Below, piece by piece: positions 1 through 11,928 of a DNA stretch of 64,000 nucleotides (its first letter is position 1; each line of letters begins with the position of its first letter). The position numbers were made by a program, and so were the translations under genes. Source of the DNA: Medicago truncatula (taxonomy: Eukaryota > Streptophyta > Magnoliopsida > Fabales > Fabaceae); NCBI RefSeq assembly GCF_003473485.1, contig NC_053048.1, forward strand, positions 44,016,755 to 44,080,754, written 5' to 3'. Below the pieces are notes generated by a model that was not told where the DNA came from, searched no databases, and was given only the letters and a program-made list of their open reading frames with translations.

Positions 1-1103
1 TTGACAGGCCAGACTTAGGCCTTGCAAAGCCTAGCCTATTCCCATCCCTACTCGATATATTCAGAACAATGAATCGTTAAGTAGTGGTTGGACCGAAAGA
101 TCGTTATGATCTTTGTTAAAAGCATCAAAGTTTTCATGATATATAAATTTCACCCTTTTGGAATTCAATAAAAATCATTAATTTTTATTTTTAACTAATT
201 TATTATATGTGGTGTAAAGCATGTGATTTGTCTAAATCAGATACTCTTCATGCAATTTGAAAGCTAATAAAAAGAATAACAGTGGTGAATGGTGATATTT
301 TCATTTGTTGCCCCCGGTTATTACTTTTGATGACAATAATACCTTGAGTTCTAAGAATTAGGTCATTTGAAAGCTACAAACAAGGTTAATAGTTCTTAAG
401 GATACAACGAAGTTAAGTAAAATTGTTTTAAGTGTCACATTATCATTCAAAATTTGTTATTTAATTTTGTTTAACACTTCAAAAACTATAGTGTTAGAGT
501 AGTTTTGATAATTGATTAGCAAATATTGTATAGCTACTCGATGATAAAGTGCAGCAATATTTACACCAAATTCTCATTTTGCATCGTTTGCTGCCACTTT
601 ATATTTTCTGTTTAATTTTGAAAGAAATACAACGAACAGAGGCCATACATAACATTGGTATGAACCATTAATTAATTTTTTTTTATCAAAGTCTAAAAGT
701 ATGACCCACCAGTATGACCCATGCTTTTGTGTGATGAATGTACAGCGGGAGATTGCACCAATCTTAGTGTGTCGGTGAAGGCGCGTTTAGAAATTGGAAT
801 ATTTTCTTGAATTGGTTTGCAATTGGCATTTTTTTAAAAGAAAATTTTAAATTATTGTGATGGGAACTCTCCTAAATAAGATTTTTGGAAAATAATTAGT
901 TATTTTAATAAGAAAAAAAAATAGTTTATTTTTAGGGAAATAAGAAAAGAAGAAAGTTATTTTTAAAATAAGAAAATAAAAATAGTTGTCATTTAAGGTT
1001 TGCAAAATGTTCATCGATTCATGCTTCTTATGAAATTTAACCTCTCGTGTTAACCAAATAATTGAGTTCGAGTGTTTAATGAGCTTCACTAAAGACTAAT
1101 TCT

Positions 1104-1590
1104 TTGAGAGAACATGAATTTAATTTATAAGTGAATAATTTTTTATTAGACTATCTTTATTTCATGACCGAACACTAGATAATCAATGACTTTTTCCCTA
1201 AAGTTGTTTGGGAGAACTGAATTTAATTTATAGGTGAATAATTTTTTATTATACTACTCCCTCCGTCCCCATAATAACTGAGTCATTTGCACACAAAAAA
1301 AAAGTCCTAAAATAACTGAGCTATTTCACTTTTCAATACAATATTAATTATTTTTTTCTTTTATAACTCTAATTAATACTTTTTTCATCATTTTCAATTT
1401 AATATATTCTACTTTACATTTATGATAGTGGAAAAATGCACCAATACTTAAAATTATTTTTCTCTCTCCTTCATCTATACATTTTTCTTAATACGTGTGA
1501 AATTAATTTTTGGCTCAGTTAATCCAAAACAGATGATATCTTTATTTCATGACCTAACTCCAGAGCATCAATGACTTTTTTCCCCTAGAA
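1104..1590. repeat. Tandem duplication (~100 bp unit), second copy split by a MITE
   Basis: About 100 bp is present twice in direct orientation. The first copy runs from about 1110 to 1205. The second is in two parts, about 1211-1256 and 1537-1585. Shared landmarks are the tract around 'gaatttaatttataagtgaa', the poly-T stretch, and 'tctttatttcatgacc' followed by 'atcaatgacttttt'. The second copy is interrupted exactly at a TA dinucleotide by the 280-bp element listed at 1257, so the first copy serves as a natural unoccupied site. There is no coding potential. Confidence 0.75.
1257..1536. mobile_element. Stowaway-like MITE
   Basis: The left end reads CTCCCTCCGTCCCC, the terminal motif of plant Stowaway (Tc1/mariner) MITEs. 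The insert is flanked by the dinucleotide TA at 1255-1256 and 1537-1538. The left subterminal 'ataactgag' recurs inverted near the right end ('ctcagttaat', about 1514-1523), but the last bases on the right have lost the GGGAG terminus. It is non-coding and AT-rich. The neighbouring unoccupied duplicate confirms where the insertion begins and ends. Confidence 0.7.
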
Positions 1591-2352
1591 AGTGAGGGGT
1601 TAGCACAAAAGAAAAATATTAGCTCTCACACTAAACAATAGTAAGCTTTATACGTGTTTGTTTTTTAAGAAAAAGGAGTTAAAGGCTCGCAACAACTTAT
1701 AATTATAAACCTTCTTTCTTAAAAAAAAAAAAAAAAACTTATAATTATAAACCTTTGAAAAATGAAATACAAGTTGAATTTCCAAAATAAGAAGAGAATG
1801 GAAATAAAATAAAACAAAAACATAAAAATAGTTAAAGAAACAAATTGGTTAAGATCATGGCTTAGACTAGGGTGTATGACCTTATTAGGTCTCCTACCGT
1901 ATGAGACTCGGATATTTTTTTTTTTTTTTTGTGTAAAATGGATGTAAACCATTGAGATCTATTTGAAAGGTATTGAATGGTTGTGATTTGGAGATATGTG
2001 ATCCACTAATATATCATTATTTAAATATATATATATATATTATTTTTTAAAACGCAATTGAATTTAGAATAGCATTTAACAAAGAGTGTTTTCGCTATTG
2101 TCCTAAATTGGATTTTTTATAATTACCATTAAACCCTTAAAATTAAATTTCATTTTAATTAAATTCAACTGTACTCTCCTTTACTGTCAATGAATATTTT
2201 TATATAGTATTTTTTTTTTGTTTGAAATTTGTACTAATAGGTTTTCTGTGTTTGAATTCACAAAATAAAAATTGCTAAAGAAAATTTCATGTTTTTGTTC
2301 ATAGAAATTCTTGTTAGGAATGCTTATTAATGAGCTTAGATAATTTTAAAAG

Positions 2353-2410
2353 TTCATGTGAACTTATCTCACTTGGTATTCGGGGTTCAAACCCCGGCCA
2401 CAAAAAAAGA
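2353..2410 (+). repeat. tRNA-derived SINE remnant
   Basis: A box-A-like stretch (gtgaacttatctcacttggta) runs almost directly into a box-B-like stretch (cggggttcaaaccccgg) followed by an A-rich tail. In plant tRNA-derived SINEs the two promoter boxes are normally about 30 nt apart, so this copy seems to have lost the segment between them. Strand is inferred from box order. Confidence 0.45.
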
Positions 2411-3236
2411 ATATAATTTTAAAAAACGGGTTAAGTTTTGTATTATAATCAAGTTTCGGTGAATTGAACTATCCATAAAATAATATGAAATAATATTTAT
2501 AATTTATTGATGGGAAATGTTAACGCGTGCCCCGGGCACTCTTTTGAACACTTTAAATAATAAATTTTTTATAAAAAATTATGTATTCACTGCATTGAAA
2601 ATTGTAATAGTTGACTTTTTAAAATAATAATTACTAAATTTTGGATTCTTAAAAAGTGTCTCGGTGAACTTGTTAACAAGTCCCTTTATTAATTTATGAT
2701 ATATGAATTATACTTGTAGAATTTAACTCCAAGCTCAATTGCATTTTTTTATTTTTGTTTGACAGATTTCTAAAATTAATAATATTAAAATATAAAAATA
2801 ATATTTTGGTAGGTCAAGATACCATTAGATCACAACCATCCATTACCTTCCAAATATATCTCATATCTGCAGACCAAAATAAAAAATAAAAAAAAAAAAA
2901 TTGCTCTCGTACAGTGCAAGACCCATATGGGTCGCGTACGGGAAACGGCACCTAAGATCATACTATTTAATAAGGATATCAACCACTTGACTAGATTCAT
3001 TTAAACACATTGCAAACAATTTCAGATAAGAAAGAACATAACACCTTGATTTTAGGCCAAAAATTATGAAAAGCATTTTAATCACTAGCATTAAAATTAT
3101 CTTCAATTCAATCAATCTATTGGCTGAAACAAAATCATTCTCTGCAATAACATATCGACTAGGCATTAGAATATATTTTAAATTTCAATTCGTTATTGCG
3201 GAGAGTGATTATCTTCAACTTAGCATAATTGTTATA

Positions 3237-3238
<2 letters not shown>

Positions 3239-3280
<42 letters not shown>
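3239..3280. repeat. (AT)21 microsatellite
   Basis: This is an uninterrupted run of AT dinucleotides, about 21 units. Short open frames across it encode only Ile-Tyr repeats and are not genes. Confidence 0.95.
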
Positions 3281-3285
<5 letters not shown>

Positions 3286-3809
3286 TTACAATATGTTATT
3301 GTATGGTCCTTAAAAAAAAGCTCAATTTTGTTTTTTGAGTGAAACAATTTATTAAATATAAATTGTAAATTAATTGAAGATGAATAATAATAATTGGATT
3401 TAAAAATTAAAACTTAAATAATTTAAATAGTTCCAAAACAAAGAACTATCTGAAGATGAATAGGTTGACCACAATCCACAAACAGTATCTGAAGATGAAC
3501 ATATCTATCCCCATCTCGATTATCGACCCCATACTACACCGTACCACTAAGACCTCCGTACATGTGATTGCGTGCGCATTGCGATTATCGATCTAAATTC
3601 AACTCAACGGCTTCGATTCGATCTATGTTACATAAGGACTTCTGCCACTTTTAATAATCTCACGCTCCTTCATGTCTACGTAAACCACACGCTCTTTGCT
3701 TTGCTCTTCAATCACTGTCCCCTCTTTTTTTCTTTTGGGTACTAATTATTTTTCTCTTTTTAAAAGAGATACCGTGTGTAGACAATTTTTTTTTTTACTA
3801 AAAGACTTT

Positions 3810-4115
3810 GATCATTGTAAATAAATCTCGTTTTGATTTTAGTCTTGTAAAAAAAAATTGTTATTTTTGGTCCTTGTAAAATATTTTGTTTTTGAAAATA
3901 GTCATTTCAGGGATTATTTTCAAAAGTAAAATATTTTGCAGAAACCATTTTAAAAATCAAAAGATTTTGCAGGAACTATTTTTCTAATAAATGGGTTCAA
4001 CCATCATATGACACGTGTGCAAATCATCACAAAAGTTGCGTCAGGGAACAAAACCAAAACGAAACATATTTGCAGAAACCAAAATCATATTTTAGTTTTT
4101 TTTTTTTTTTTAGAG
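3810..4115. repeat. Interspersed legume-type repeat with internal inverted symmetry
   Basis: The segment has 'aaaatattttg' tracts repeated on both sides of a centre near 3910. To the left is 'ccttgtaaaatattttg' and to the right 'agtaaaatattttgcagaaacc', with 'agtctt..' and '..aaccaaaat' phrases typical of abundant short legume repeats. No terminal motif or target duplication was identified, so the class is unassigned. Confidence 0.35.
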
Positions 4116-5182
4116 AATACTGTGTGGAGACATGTCCATCTCCATTAAAATGTGTGGTCAATTACATATTCCTGATTATTATTTTATCTAAATTTAAATG
4201 TGGTGCATTTCAACTACACTTATGCCTAAACAAGTAGGAGTAATTGTCATTAGCACTATTATGTTATGACTATTTCTCTAGTTTTGGCACACTAGCACGA
4301 TGCTGCATTGAATTTGTGTCACATTCTTAAACCAAACACTTCCCCACACTACCGACTTCAAACCTCTCAATTTTATATCATGTGAATGCCTAACAAAATG
4401 ATTTATTCCAATTTGAACACCTTGTCGTCACTCTTTGTAATAATGTGCATAAAACTGTACTATTTTGACATTTTGTACTTTTTTCTCCTAGCTAGTATTT
4501 TTATTTGGAATACTATTTTTGTGTCATGTTGCTTCCTATTCAATTTAATTATCTGGCCTTTCCACCCTTTCAGCAATGAACACATGGCGCCTGCTGTCCA
4601 TATTTCATCGTCCTAGATTATAACTTTCTAGACTAGAGTATGGATTTAATACGTGTCCCTTCGTTTTATATTTTTGGTGAGTGTCAATATCATATAATAG
4701 AGGAAGAGTATATAAAAAAATGAATGTTGTATTTAAGTCCTATAATCCATGTTGTATTTAAGTCATAATACTTTTTCACGTGGCAGATTAGTCTTTTATA
4801 TTCAATTGTCCTCATATAAGCTTAAAGTTCTAATAACTTGTGCTCGTTGAGATAAATTTGACTTTTCTCTAAATTGAGGGGAAAATTTTGGGATTGTTCT
4901 TGTCTAGAACATAAAATCAATCTTGAGAGTGGTTGATGGTGGTAGAACTATGGCGACAATGATGGTTGTTGAGGTGGAGGTATCTGCAAAAAGCATTGAT
5001 GTAGAAGTTAGTTTGGGCGCCCAATATAGAAGAGAGATACCATAGAGCAATTGCATGCTTTTTTATATAGGAAGTGAAGGGCCCTTTGTGGGTCATATGT
5101 ATTTATGTGATATAACAATATTGGTCACATTCATTCTGTTCGACCAATCATGACAATAATCCTTCCTTACCCTAACCATTTT

Positions 5183-5431
5183 GCCAAGCACCAATCTAGT
5201 TGATCCCTTAATCTTTACTCGATTTGTTATCCTTGTGTAGCGTGACCGCACTCTTATAGAACGACATTCTTGGTATAGAACACAATCCCAGAACATCAAG
5301 CCCGCCAAGCACAAATCTAGTTGATCACTTAATCATTAGTATTTACTCGCTTTGTTATTCTTGTGTAGCGTGAGCCCAATCTTGTAGATCAACATTCTTG
5401 ATATAGAACTCAATCCTAGAACATCAAGCCC
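5183..5431. repeat. Diverged two-unit tandem repeat (~121 and ~128 bp)
   Basis: Unit 1 (5183-5303) and unit 2 (5304-5431) both begin 'gccaagcac', continue through 'aatctagttgatc' and 'cttgtgtagcgtga', and end 'agaacatcaagccc'. Unit 2 has a small insertion near 5330 and scattered substitutions. An open frame on the minus strand across unit 1 has no recognisable protein features. Function unknown. Confidence 0.8.
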
Positions 5432-6479
5432 ATATGTAAAGGTTTACCTTAATGACAAAACGACACAAAATACTTAGTTCCAAACCCAACTCTTGAGTGT
5501 CGAGTCTAAAATGTAAAGGCGTTTGGAGTGAGATTTTGAGAGTCTAAAATGCTTGATACTGAACAAAGTTGAACTTCATATAATTTTGTTTTCTTTTTTT
5601 CTTTGGTTATCGCTAATTTTTTAACATTGCTTTCATCTTTTATTTTTTTAACATATATACAACCAAAAAAGTGTAACGACCCTAAAAAAAAAAAAAGCTC
5701 ATCGATCAAAAAAAGGGAAAAAAGAGGGCTGGTCACATGATGATTTATGTAAAAAAAAAAAAAAAGTTTGAATTTTGTACGAATAAAAAAATAAAAAGAA
5801 AAGGAAAAAAGGGCATCGAATGGAATGAATGATCCACCGACCAAATTATATAATGTGAGTAACGTATGCTTTGCGGTCACTACCAACAAAACTACTATTA
5901 TCCTGCTCTTCCTTCCTTTCTAAATAAGCTTCTAAATGAAGAAGCATATGCACCCTTATATTCAATATGCATGCATGCTACCTCTATCTATTTATGAAGC
6001 TGAAACACCTCTTGAAGTAAGATATACTTATATAGGACCATCACCAATTGCTTCACAAACATTTTACATAATGAGGGTACTTCATGTTTTGACATTCTCC
6101 CTGGTCCTATTGTATGTGACGATAATTAAATATATGTTTGTTTGGACTCTCACCAAAATTAATTTTATTAAAATTGACTTCAATGTAGATTATTTTGCTT
6201 AAATATATTTAGTAAAAATGAATCAAACAATAAATTTGATGTTAAAAATTGATTCTTGGAACAATTTTTAAATATCAGCTTCAAGTTAAAAGTATTTGTT
6301 AGTATGTAGATGAAAACCAATTTTCTCCAGCAGAGATGAAAACTAATTTACTCGAGCACTTCCCAAAAAAGCAATATCAATTCAATGTTTTCTAAAATCA
6401 TCCTTGTCTCTTACAAAATAAAATTCAAACATGCAATGAGAGGGTAAAAAATGAGCCAAGTAGAATCTAAAAAACCTTA

Positions 6480-6631
6480 CAAAATGAATAGTTTTTTTTT
6501 AAGAAGCTAAACTAATCCCCTCAAATTGGCACCAGAGAGAATCGAACTTGAGACCTTGAGAAGAAGCACACTCCCAAATCTCAAGTCTTTACCACTAGGC
6601 CAACCGAAGTGGATTTGCAAAATGAATAGTT
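6480..6631 (-). mobile_element. tRNA-derived SINE with 14-bp target duplication
   Basis: Read on the minus strand, the element has a box-A-like sequence (TGGCCTAGTGGTAAAG), a box-B-like sequence (AAGTTCGATTC) about 40 nt later, and an A-rich 3' end (the plus-strand T run at 6492-6500). The 14-bp sequence CAAAATGAATAGTT flanks it on both sides (6480-6493 and 6618-6631), as expected for L1-type retroposition. The element body is about 6494-6617. Minus orientation follows from box order and tail position. It is short, intact-looking and probably a fairly recent insertion, because the duplication is perfect. Confidence 0.85.
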
Positions 6632-7796
6632 AATAAATTTCATTTTAAAATTTATCATGACTTGCCTTAACCTAAATAAAACTGATGATAATTTTAAACT
6701 TTTAGTACAAGTTGATTAAATTTCTAGGATTTGAAGAATATACACCGTCAGAAGAAAACAGTTTTACACTAATATCCAATCAAAATCCACTATTTTGCAA
6801 CATTACTCCACTCTTGTATGGGCAGTCAGAAGTTAATAATGCCATATAAAAATACAGCATTGCTATACATCGCGAGAATTTTTTCGCGAGTGTTATCCCG
6901 ACAGCAAAAAGCCTTTGATAACAAAAAAAAAAAAAAAAGGCCCCACATAGCTTTCAGGCGGTTACCACAATACAGCACTGGTGAGGGACTGCACTTACAT
7001 AACATTGTGGCGGGCTATGTCACATGACATAGCCAGTAAAATTGTGCCATGTATTGCTTCTTTTTAAAAAAAAAAAAAATCAAATGAAATAAAAGAAAAG
7101 AAACAAAGCAGAAGCAGAACACGTTCCCTTGGTAGCACACTCCTCTTCTTCTCAAAAACAAAACCCACCACCGTCAATCATTTGCTTTTCCTCCACCACC
7201 GGTTGTCACCTCCAATTGCCATCGCCTCCGCAGCCGTCGACCTACCATGAACCTGCCATCATAAGGTTTTTTTTCTTTATCTATTTTTTTTTTTAATGAT
7301 TGAAATGCTCATATGAATGAGAACAAACCATAATAGAAATCAAAATTTCAATGAAAGGAAAGAATAGGAACACTTGATTAGGAACAAAACAAACCTTTTT
7401 GAACTAGTTTCAATTCATTGGGATTTGATTTTAGGAAATTTAGGGTTTTTATTGAAGGATGATACATAACCCATTGCAATGTGACATAAACTCTGTTTTA
7501 ACTCTGTTTTTTTTTAATGGCTTGACTAATGCTATTGTTGTTGTGAAATAGAAAAAAGGATTGATTGATCCTTGAGAATCTGTCCTTATCATTCATTCTT
7601 TATTAATGTTTTGTATGCACTGTTTGATTGATCACCATGTCAAGCTAGACCCTTAGTTCAATTCATACTTCAAAATACCATGTCATGATAATTTTAGTGT
7701 TTCTTTTTCTTCTTGTTACATAAACTCTAATTCTTCTTTTTTTAATAGCTTGACTAATGTTGTTGTTTTTGTTGTTCCTTGATAGTTTGATCAAAC

Positions 7797-8726
7797 ATGG
7801 CATCTACAAATGTTGATTGGAAGCCAGAGGTTGGAATGAGATTTGATAATATGGAAGAGGCTAAACAATTTTGGCTTGCTTATGGTTTACGTGTGGGCTT
7901 CGGAATTAGAGTACGTTTTACAAACAAGAAGAAAGATGGTAGTGTAACATCATGTAGGTTGGTTTGTTGTAAGGAAGGGCTAAAGAATAAAGGGAACAAA
8001 AATGCATATGAAGGAAAATATGAGAGAGCCGATATTAGAACAAATTGCCTTGCAAGAATTACACTTTCACGCTGTAAGAACGGAAAGTTGGTCATACATG
8101 AGTTTAAAGATGAACATAACCATGACCTACAAAATCCGGAGACTACACACATGCTTCGATCACATAGAAAGATAACTGAAGTACAAGCATATGAAATTGA
8201 TATGGCCAATGACTCTGGATTAAGACAGAAGTCCACATTTCAACTTATGAGCACACATGCAGGGCATAGAGCTAATGTAGGATTTACAGAGAAGGATGTA
8301 AGAAACTACATCATTGCAAAAAGAAAAAGAAGTATGGCGTATGGTGAGATTGGATGTCTTTCACAATATTTTCAACGACAATTGTTGGAGAATCCATCCT
8401 TCTTTCATGCATATCAGATGGATGCCAAAGAACAAATTACAAATGTGTTTTGGTGTGATGCACGTATGATTTTGGATTACGGGTATTTTGGTGATGTTGT
8501 TTCATTAGACACCACATATTGTACCAACCATGCCAATAGACCACTTGCTTTTTTTTTTCTTTCTGGTTTTAACCATTATAGAGGTTCAATCATTTTTGGT
8601 GCAGCACTAATGTATGATGAGACAATTGAGTCATTTAAATGGTTGTTTGATACCTTTTTACAAGCACACAACAACAAAATGCTTGTATTTTTCATAATGC
8701 TTGTATTTTTTTTTAGCTACATATAA
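7797..8726 (+). CDS. FAR1-related sequence (FRS) protein, C-terminally truncated
   Basis: The 309-residue frame belongs to the FAR1/FHY3 family of transposase-derived transcription factors. Residues about 20-112 form the FAR1 DNA-binding domain of the WRKY-GCM1 zinc-finger type, ending in the E-H-N-H-D metal-ligand signature. Residues about 200-292 match the start of the MULE transposase core, including the first catalytic Asp in VSLDTTY. The frame then runs into low-complexity sequence (VFF repeats) and stops, so the second Asp, the Glu and the SWIM zinc finger of a full FRS protein (usually over 600 residues) are absent. No continuation was found in the next 1 kb. The start fits the family (MASTNVDWKPEVGMRF). 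A 5'-UTR intron at about 7266-7785 is plausible. It could be a pseudogene or a DNA-binding-only FRS-like protein. Confidence 0.75.
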   Translation: MASTNVDWKPEVGMRFDNMEEAKQFWLAYGLRVGFGIRVRFTNKKKDGSVTSCRLVCCKEGLKNKGNKNAYEGKYERADIRTNCLARITLSRCKNGKLVIHEFKDEHNHDLQNPETTHMLRSHRKITEVQAYEIDMANDSGLRQKSTFQLMSTHAGHRANVGFTEKDVRNYIIAKRKRSMAYGEIGCLSQYFQRQLLENPSFFHAYQMDAKEQITNVFWCDARMILDYGYFGDVVSLDTTYCTNHANRPLAFFFLSGFNHYRGSIIFGAALMYDETIESFKWLFDTFLQAHNNKMLVFFIMLVFFFSYI

Positions 8727-10100
8727 GGGTTCGAAGCCCAGTAAATTTAAAAAACATGTAAAACAACTAAAGATGATATGTATTCAGAAGTCAATTAGAG
8801 ATAATATGTATTTTGAAGTGAGGTCGTGATAAAATAGCTAGATTCTGCATAAACACGGGTTATTCCATTACCAGCCTTGTAAAACAATTAGAAATTATAT
8901 GTATTTGAAAAGATTAACACATGCTTACCTTTACAGGCCGAGAGAATAAACGTACATGGTTGTTTGATAAGTATCTCAAAATTGTTCATATTTTTTTAAA
9001 AAATAAAAAATATTGGTTGAAAGTAATTACGACTCGATTAAAATTTACTCACAAGAACAACTAATTGGGAGTTACAATCCAATTGAAAGCAAAATTGAGA
9101 GGACTATTGAACAACTGTATAAGTTGGCTATGGAAAGTGGAAACCCACTTCTTTCACATGGGCTTGTCTTTGCTAACTTTCAGTGAGACTTTAAGCATAT
9201 ATTCAATTCTAGCTTTTGCTGCACAATCCTATCAAAATAATCGATGCTTTTCCTTAAATATGCAATAACTTTTCCTTGAAAGAAAACAAGTTCTTCAACA
9301 CCAAATACTTTAAAACGATGTTATGAATAATATGGATGAATTTTTCATTAATAACTTCCAGAAAAAAAGTTGTAAAACTCTTTCAGATATTATTAGATTA
9401 ACTGTTGGCATCAGGCTTATAGATCATGATTAGTATTTTGAGGATTTCAATTATAGATGATTAGTACATATGTGACTTATTAATTAAAAAAGAAAAAAGT
9501 ACATACATAATTTGAATGCACTTTTGATCCTCTATATTTCTTGAATCAGAATTTAGTCTTTCCATTTAAAATTTGAGATTTTTGATTTGCATGTTTCACA
9601 CATTGGTACAATTTTAGTCCAATCCATATATTAAGACCCAAACATGTTGTTTTAGCTCTCAAAAGTGGTAATTGTTTGCCACGACTTGGAATTCGAAGAG
9701 ATAACATGAAGAATTATCAATTTTGGACCCAAAAATTACTTGTTTTTTAGCCCTAAAACTACCATTTTGGAGGTCCAAAATCTGAATTCGGATGAAAATT
9801 GCAATAGTGTGAAAGTTGCAAACAAAAACACATTTTAAAATAAGGCGGCTAAAGTCCTACTTCAAGTAAAATATGGTGACTAAAGTGGATTTAAATAAAT
9901 CTTTTAATTCTTTTTGACTCATGAAACTTATTTTATTCTTTATTACTCAACTCAACTAAACTTTTATTTGCACAACGCATGAGCAAATGAACTAATTATA
10001 AATTATTAATACTTCACTAAGTAACACTTTCAACAATCTTTTTTCTATATGTTATTGTAAAAAAAATAAAATCTATATATAGTAAGTTTTTTTTAGAAGT
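8727..10100. other. Intergenic DNA, no gene seen
   Basis: No coding region is supported. Sequence at about 9480-9900 has the alternating 'ttagtc / gacccaaa / taaagt' phrases of short legume interspersed repeats. The 67-codon frame at 9065-9268 has no family resemblance and follows no promoter or splice structure. Confidence 0.5.
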
Positions 10101-10107
10101 TACTTGA

Positions 10108-11305
10108 TAGATTTTTGGCAAGTGTACCAAATACTATCGAAGTAGTAAAAATATCGTTTCCATAAGGACTGGTTTTAATCACAATAATTCAATTACGTTG
10201 TAAATTAGGATGTATAAAGGTTCTTTTAATTTGCCACTAGGCAGTTGATTGGTTTGTTTGCATAAGCAATAACAGAAAATAAAGATTGGTTTAAAGAATA
10301 AGAGAGAGATGAATTTAGGTCTTTCGAATCATTTATGTTCCCCTAATTGGTATACTGCACCTATTCTTGTGAATGAGTCCCTAGTTTTACGATAGTTAAC
10401 AAAGTAGTCCTAATCAATCCCTTGAGTTAGGACTCTCTTCTAGGGTTACAACCCCTAATTCCTTAGGTGGTCTAATAACCTTTGAATGTTTAAGCACGTT
10501 AACCTAATATCACTAATAAATGATTATCCATTCCTAGACTAACCATGTTTATTAGAACAATTCAATTAGGTCTAAGTCGAAAGCTATGGTCAGTAGTCGT
10601 TCGTTCTCACTAAATCATATTTATATTTGATCAAGATATAAAAAGCATTAAGAACAATTGAATTGAATAAAAACTAGATTGTCGTTCACAATAAATAGAG
10701 TTTCACAGCAACATGGCTCAATTAGGGTTACAAAGAATCATCTCAGACCTAACCTCTAATGGATTTAGCTACTCATAATGATGTTTACAAATATCATAAT
10801 CATTAGAGGAATCAATACATACATGAATTGGTAAAAGAGTGAAGAAATCGCCCTTCTCGCCGTCTTGTAGTCTCAAAATCGCACTTTGCTCTCTCAAAAT
10901 CGTAACCCTTGTCTTTGGAATAGACTTAAGCTTAAATAGGCACATAATTTCGTCTAAAATCGTGTCACGTTTTAAGTAAATCGTGCCACGATTCTCCTTG
11001 AATCGCAAATCACTGAATTAGGGTTTCCTTAGATCGTGCCACGATTATGCCATCGTGACACGATTTCTTCAATGTCGAAGCTTGATTTTGGTCTTCTAAA
11101 ATCGTGTCACGTTTTTACCAAATCGTGACACGATTCTCTTCTTTGTATTTTCTTCAGTTTTCTACTCTTTTGCTGCATAAGTTGTCTTGTGAACTCCAAT
11201 TTGTGATCAAAATACATATAAAAAGACTCTAAAAATAGCGAATGACTGACTGTCATCATTACTTAATTGAAAATTAGCTCTTCAATTTTGATGACAGACC
11301 ATCAT
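10108..11305. mobile_element. LTR-like retroelement remnant (possible solo LTR)
   Basis: The segment begins with 'ttttggcaagtgtacc' and 'atcgtttccataaggact', phrases that recur in plant retroelement LTR-type repeats, and is non-coding for about 1.2 kb. Its second half (10945-11150) holds a cluster of palindromes of the form ATCGTGnCACGAT. It ends in a hairpin-forming 'ctgtcatcatta ... ttttgatgacag' (about 11249-11303). I could not define a target duplication, so boundaries and class are inference. The 79-codon minus-strand frame inside it is not a recognised protein. Confidence 0.4.
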
Positions 11306-11928
11306 ACATAAAAAATAAAAAATAAAATAAAAATAAAAGTCTATAGTAAAAAAAAATCATGATGAGGCGACATCACCTAGTACATCAAAATCTTCAAACT
11401 CTATACACTTATAATGAAAGTAACAACATGAATAATTTACCTCACTCTAAATAAACAAGTAACCAACATGAAACTGCAACATGTCATATACAAGCTTGTC
11501 ATGCTCCAATAGGCCAATATATACTTTCATGAATCATAGTCCAATTCAGAATAATTTGCTTGTACCTTATTTTTGTATATTCACCCCCTACAAACGTCTG
11601 AAAATTCAAACTTTACCTTTTATCATTTAATTTTGTACATCTTAATTTTTCACCATCAATTTCACCCTTTATGAATCCGGCATGAATGAACCCCTACATT
11701 ATGATCTAGATATGTATTTTCCGAAAATCTAGATTTAAGATTTTCGGTTTACAATTTACTTTCAGAAACAATAAAAAAAATGTTTTTGGTTTCGTCAAAT
11801 TTCAAGGGAAACTCATATTAAACGTTTTCCAAATCAATATCGGAAAATTGTTAAAAACATCTGTGGAAATCTAAAATAACGAATTTCCAATATTAACAAT
11901 TATCTTAAACACTTTCAATTTGTCTTTG

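Larger units (their letters stand above)
1591..6479. other. AT-rich intergenic DNA without a supported gene
   Basis: Apart from the repeats listed separately, I see no conserved protein or RNA. Open frames here are short (at most 127 codons at 5506-5889, minus), rich in Phe, Lys and Leu from poly-A/T runs, and lack recognisable domains. Segments near 2515-2700 and 6730-6800 resemble fragments of short interspersed repeats. Confidence 0.6.

Noticed and set aside
3159-3347. Frames crossing the (AT)n tract
   Set aside because: Ile-Tyr repeats arise from the microsatellite itself.
4386-4616. 76-codon plus-strand hydrophobic frame
   Set aside because: Short AT-rich frame with no family resemblance or supporting signals.
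5506-5889. 127-codon minus-strand frame
   Set aside because: It is mostly Phe/Leu/Lys from poly-A/T runs, with no domain, promoter or splice structure.
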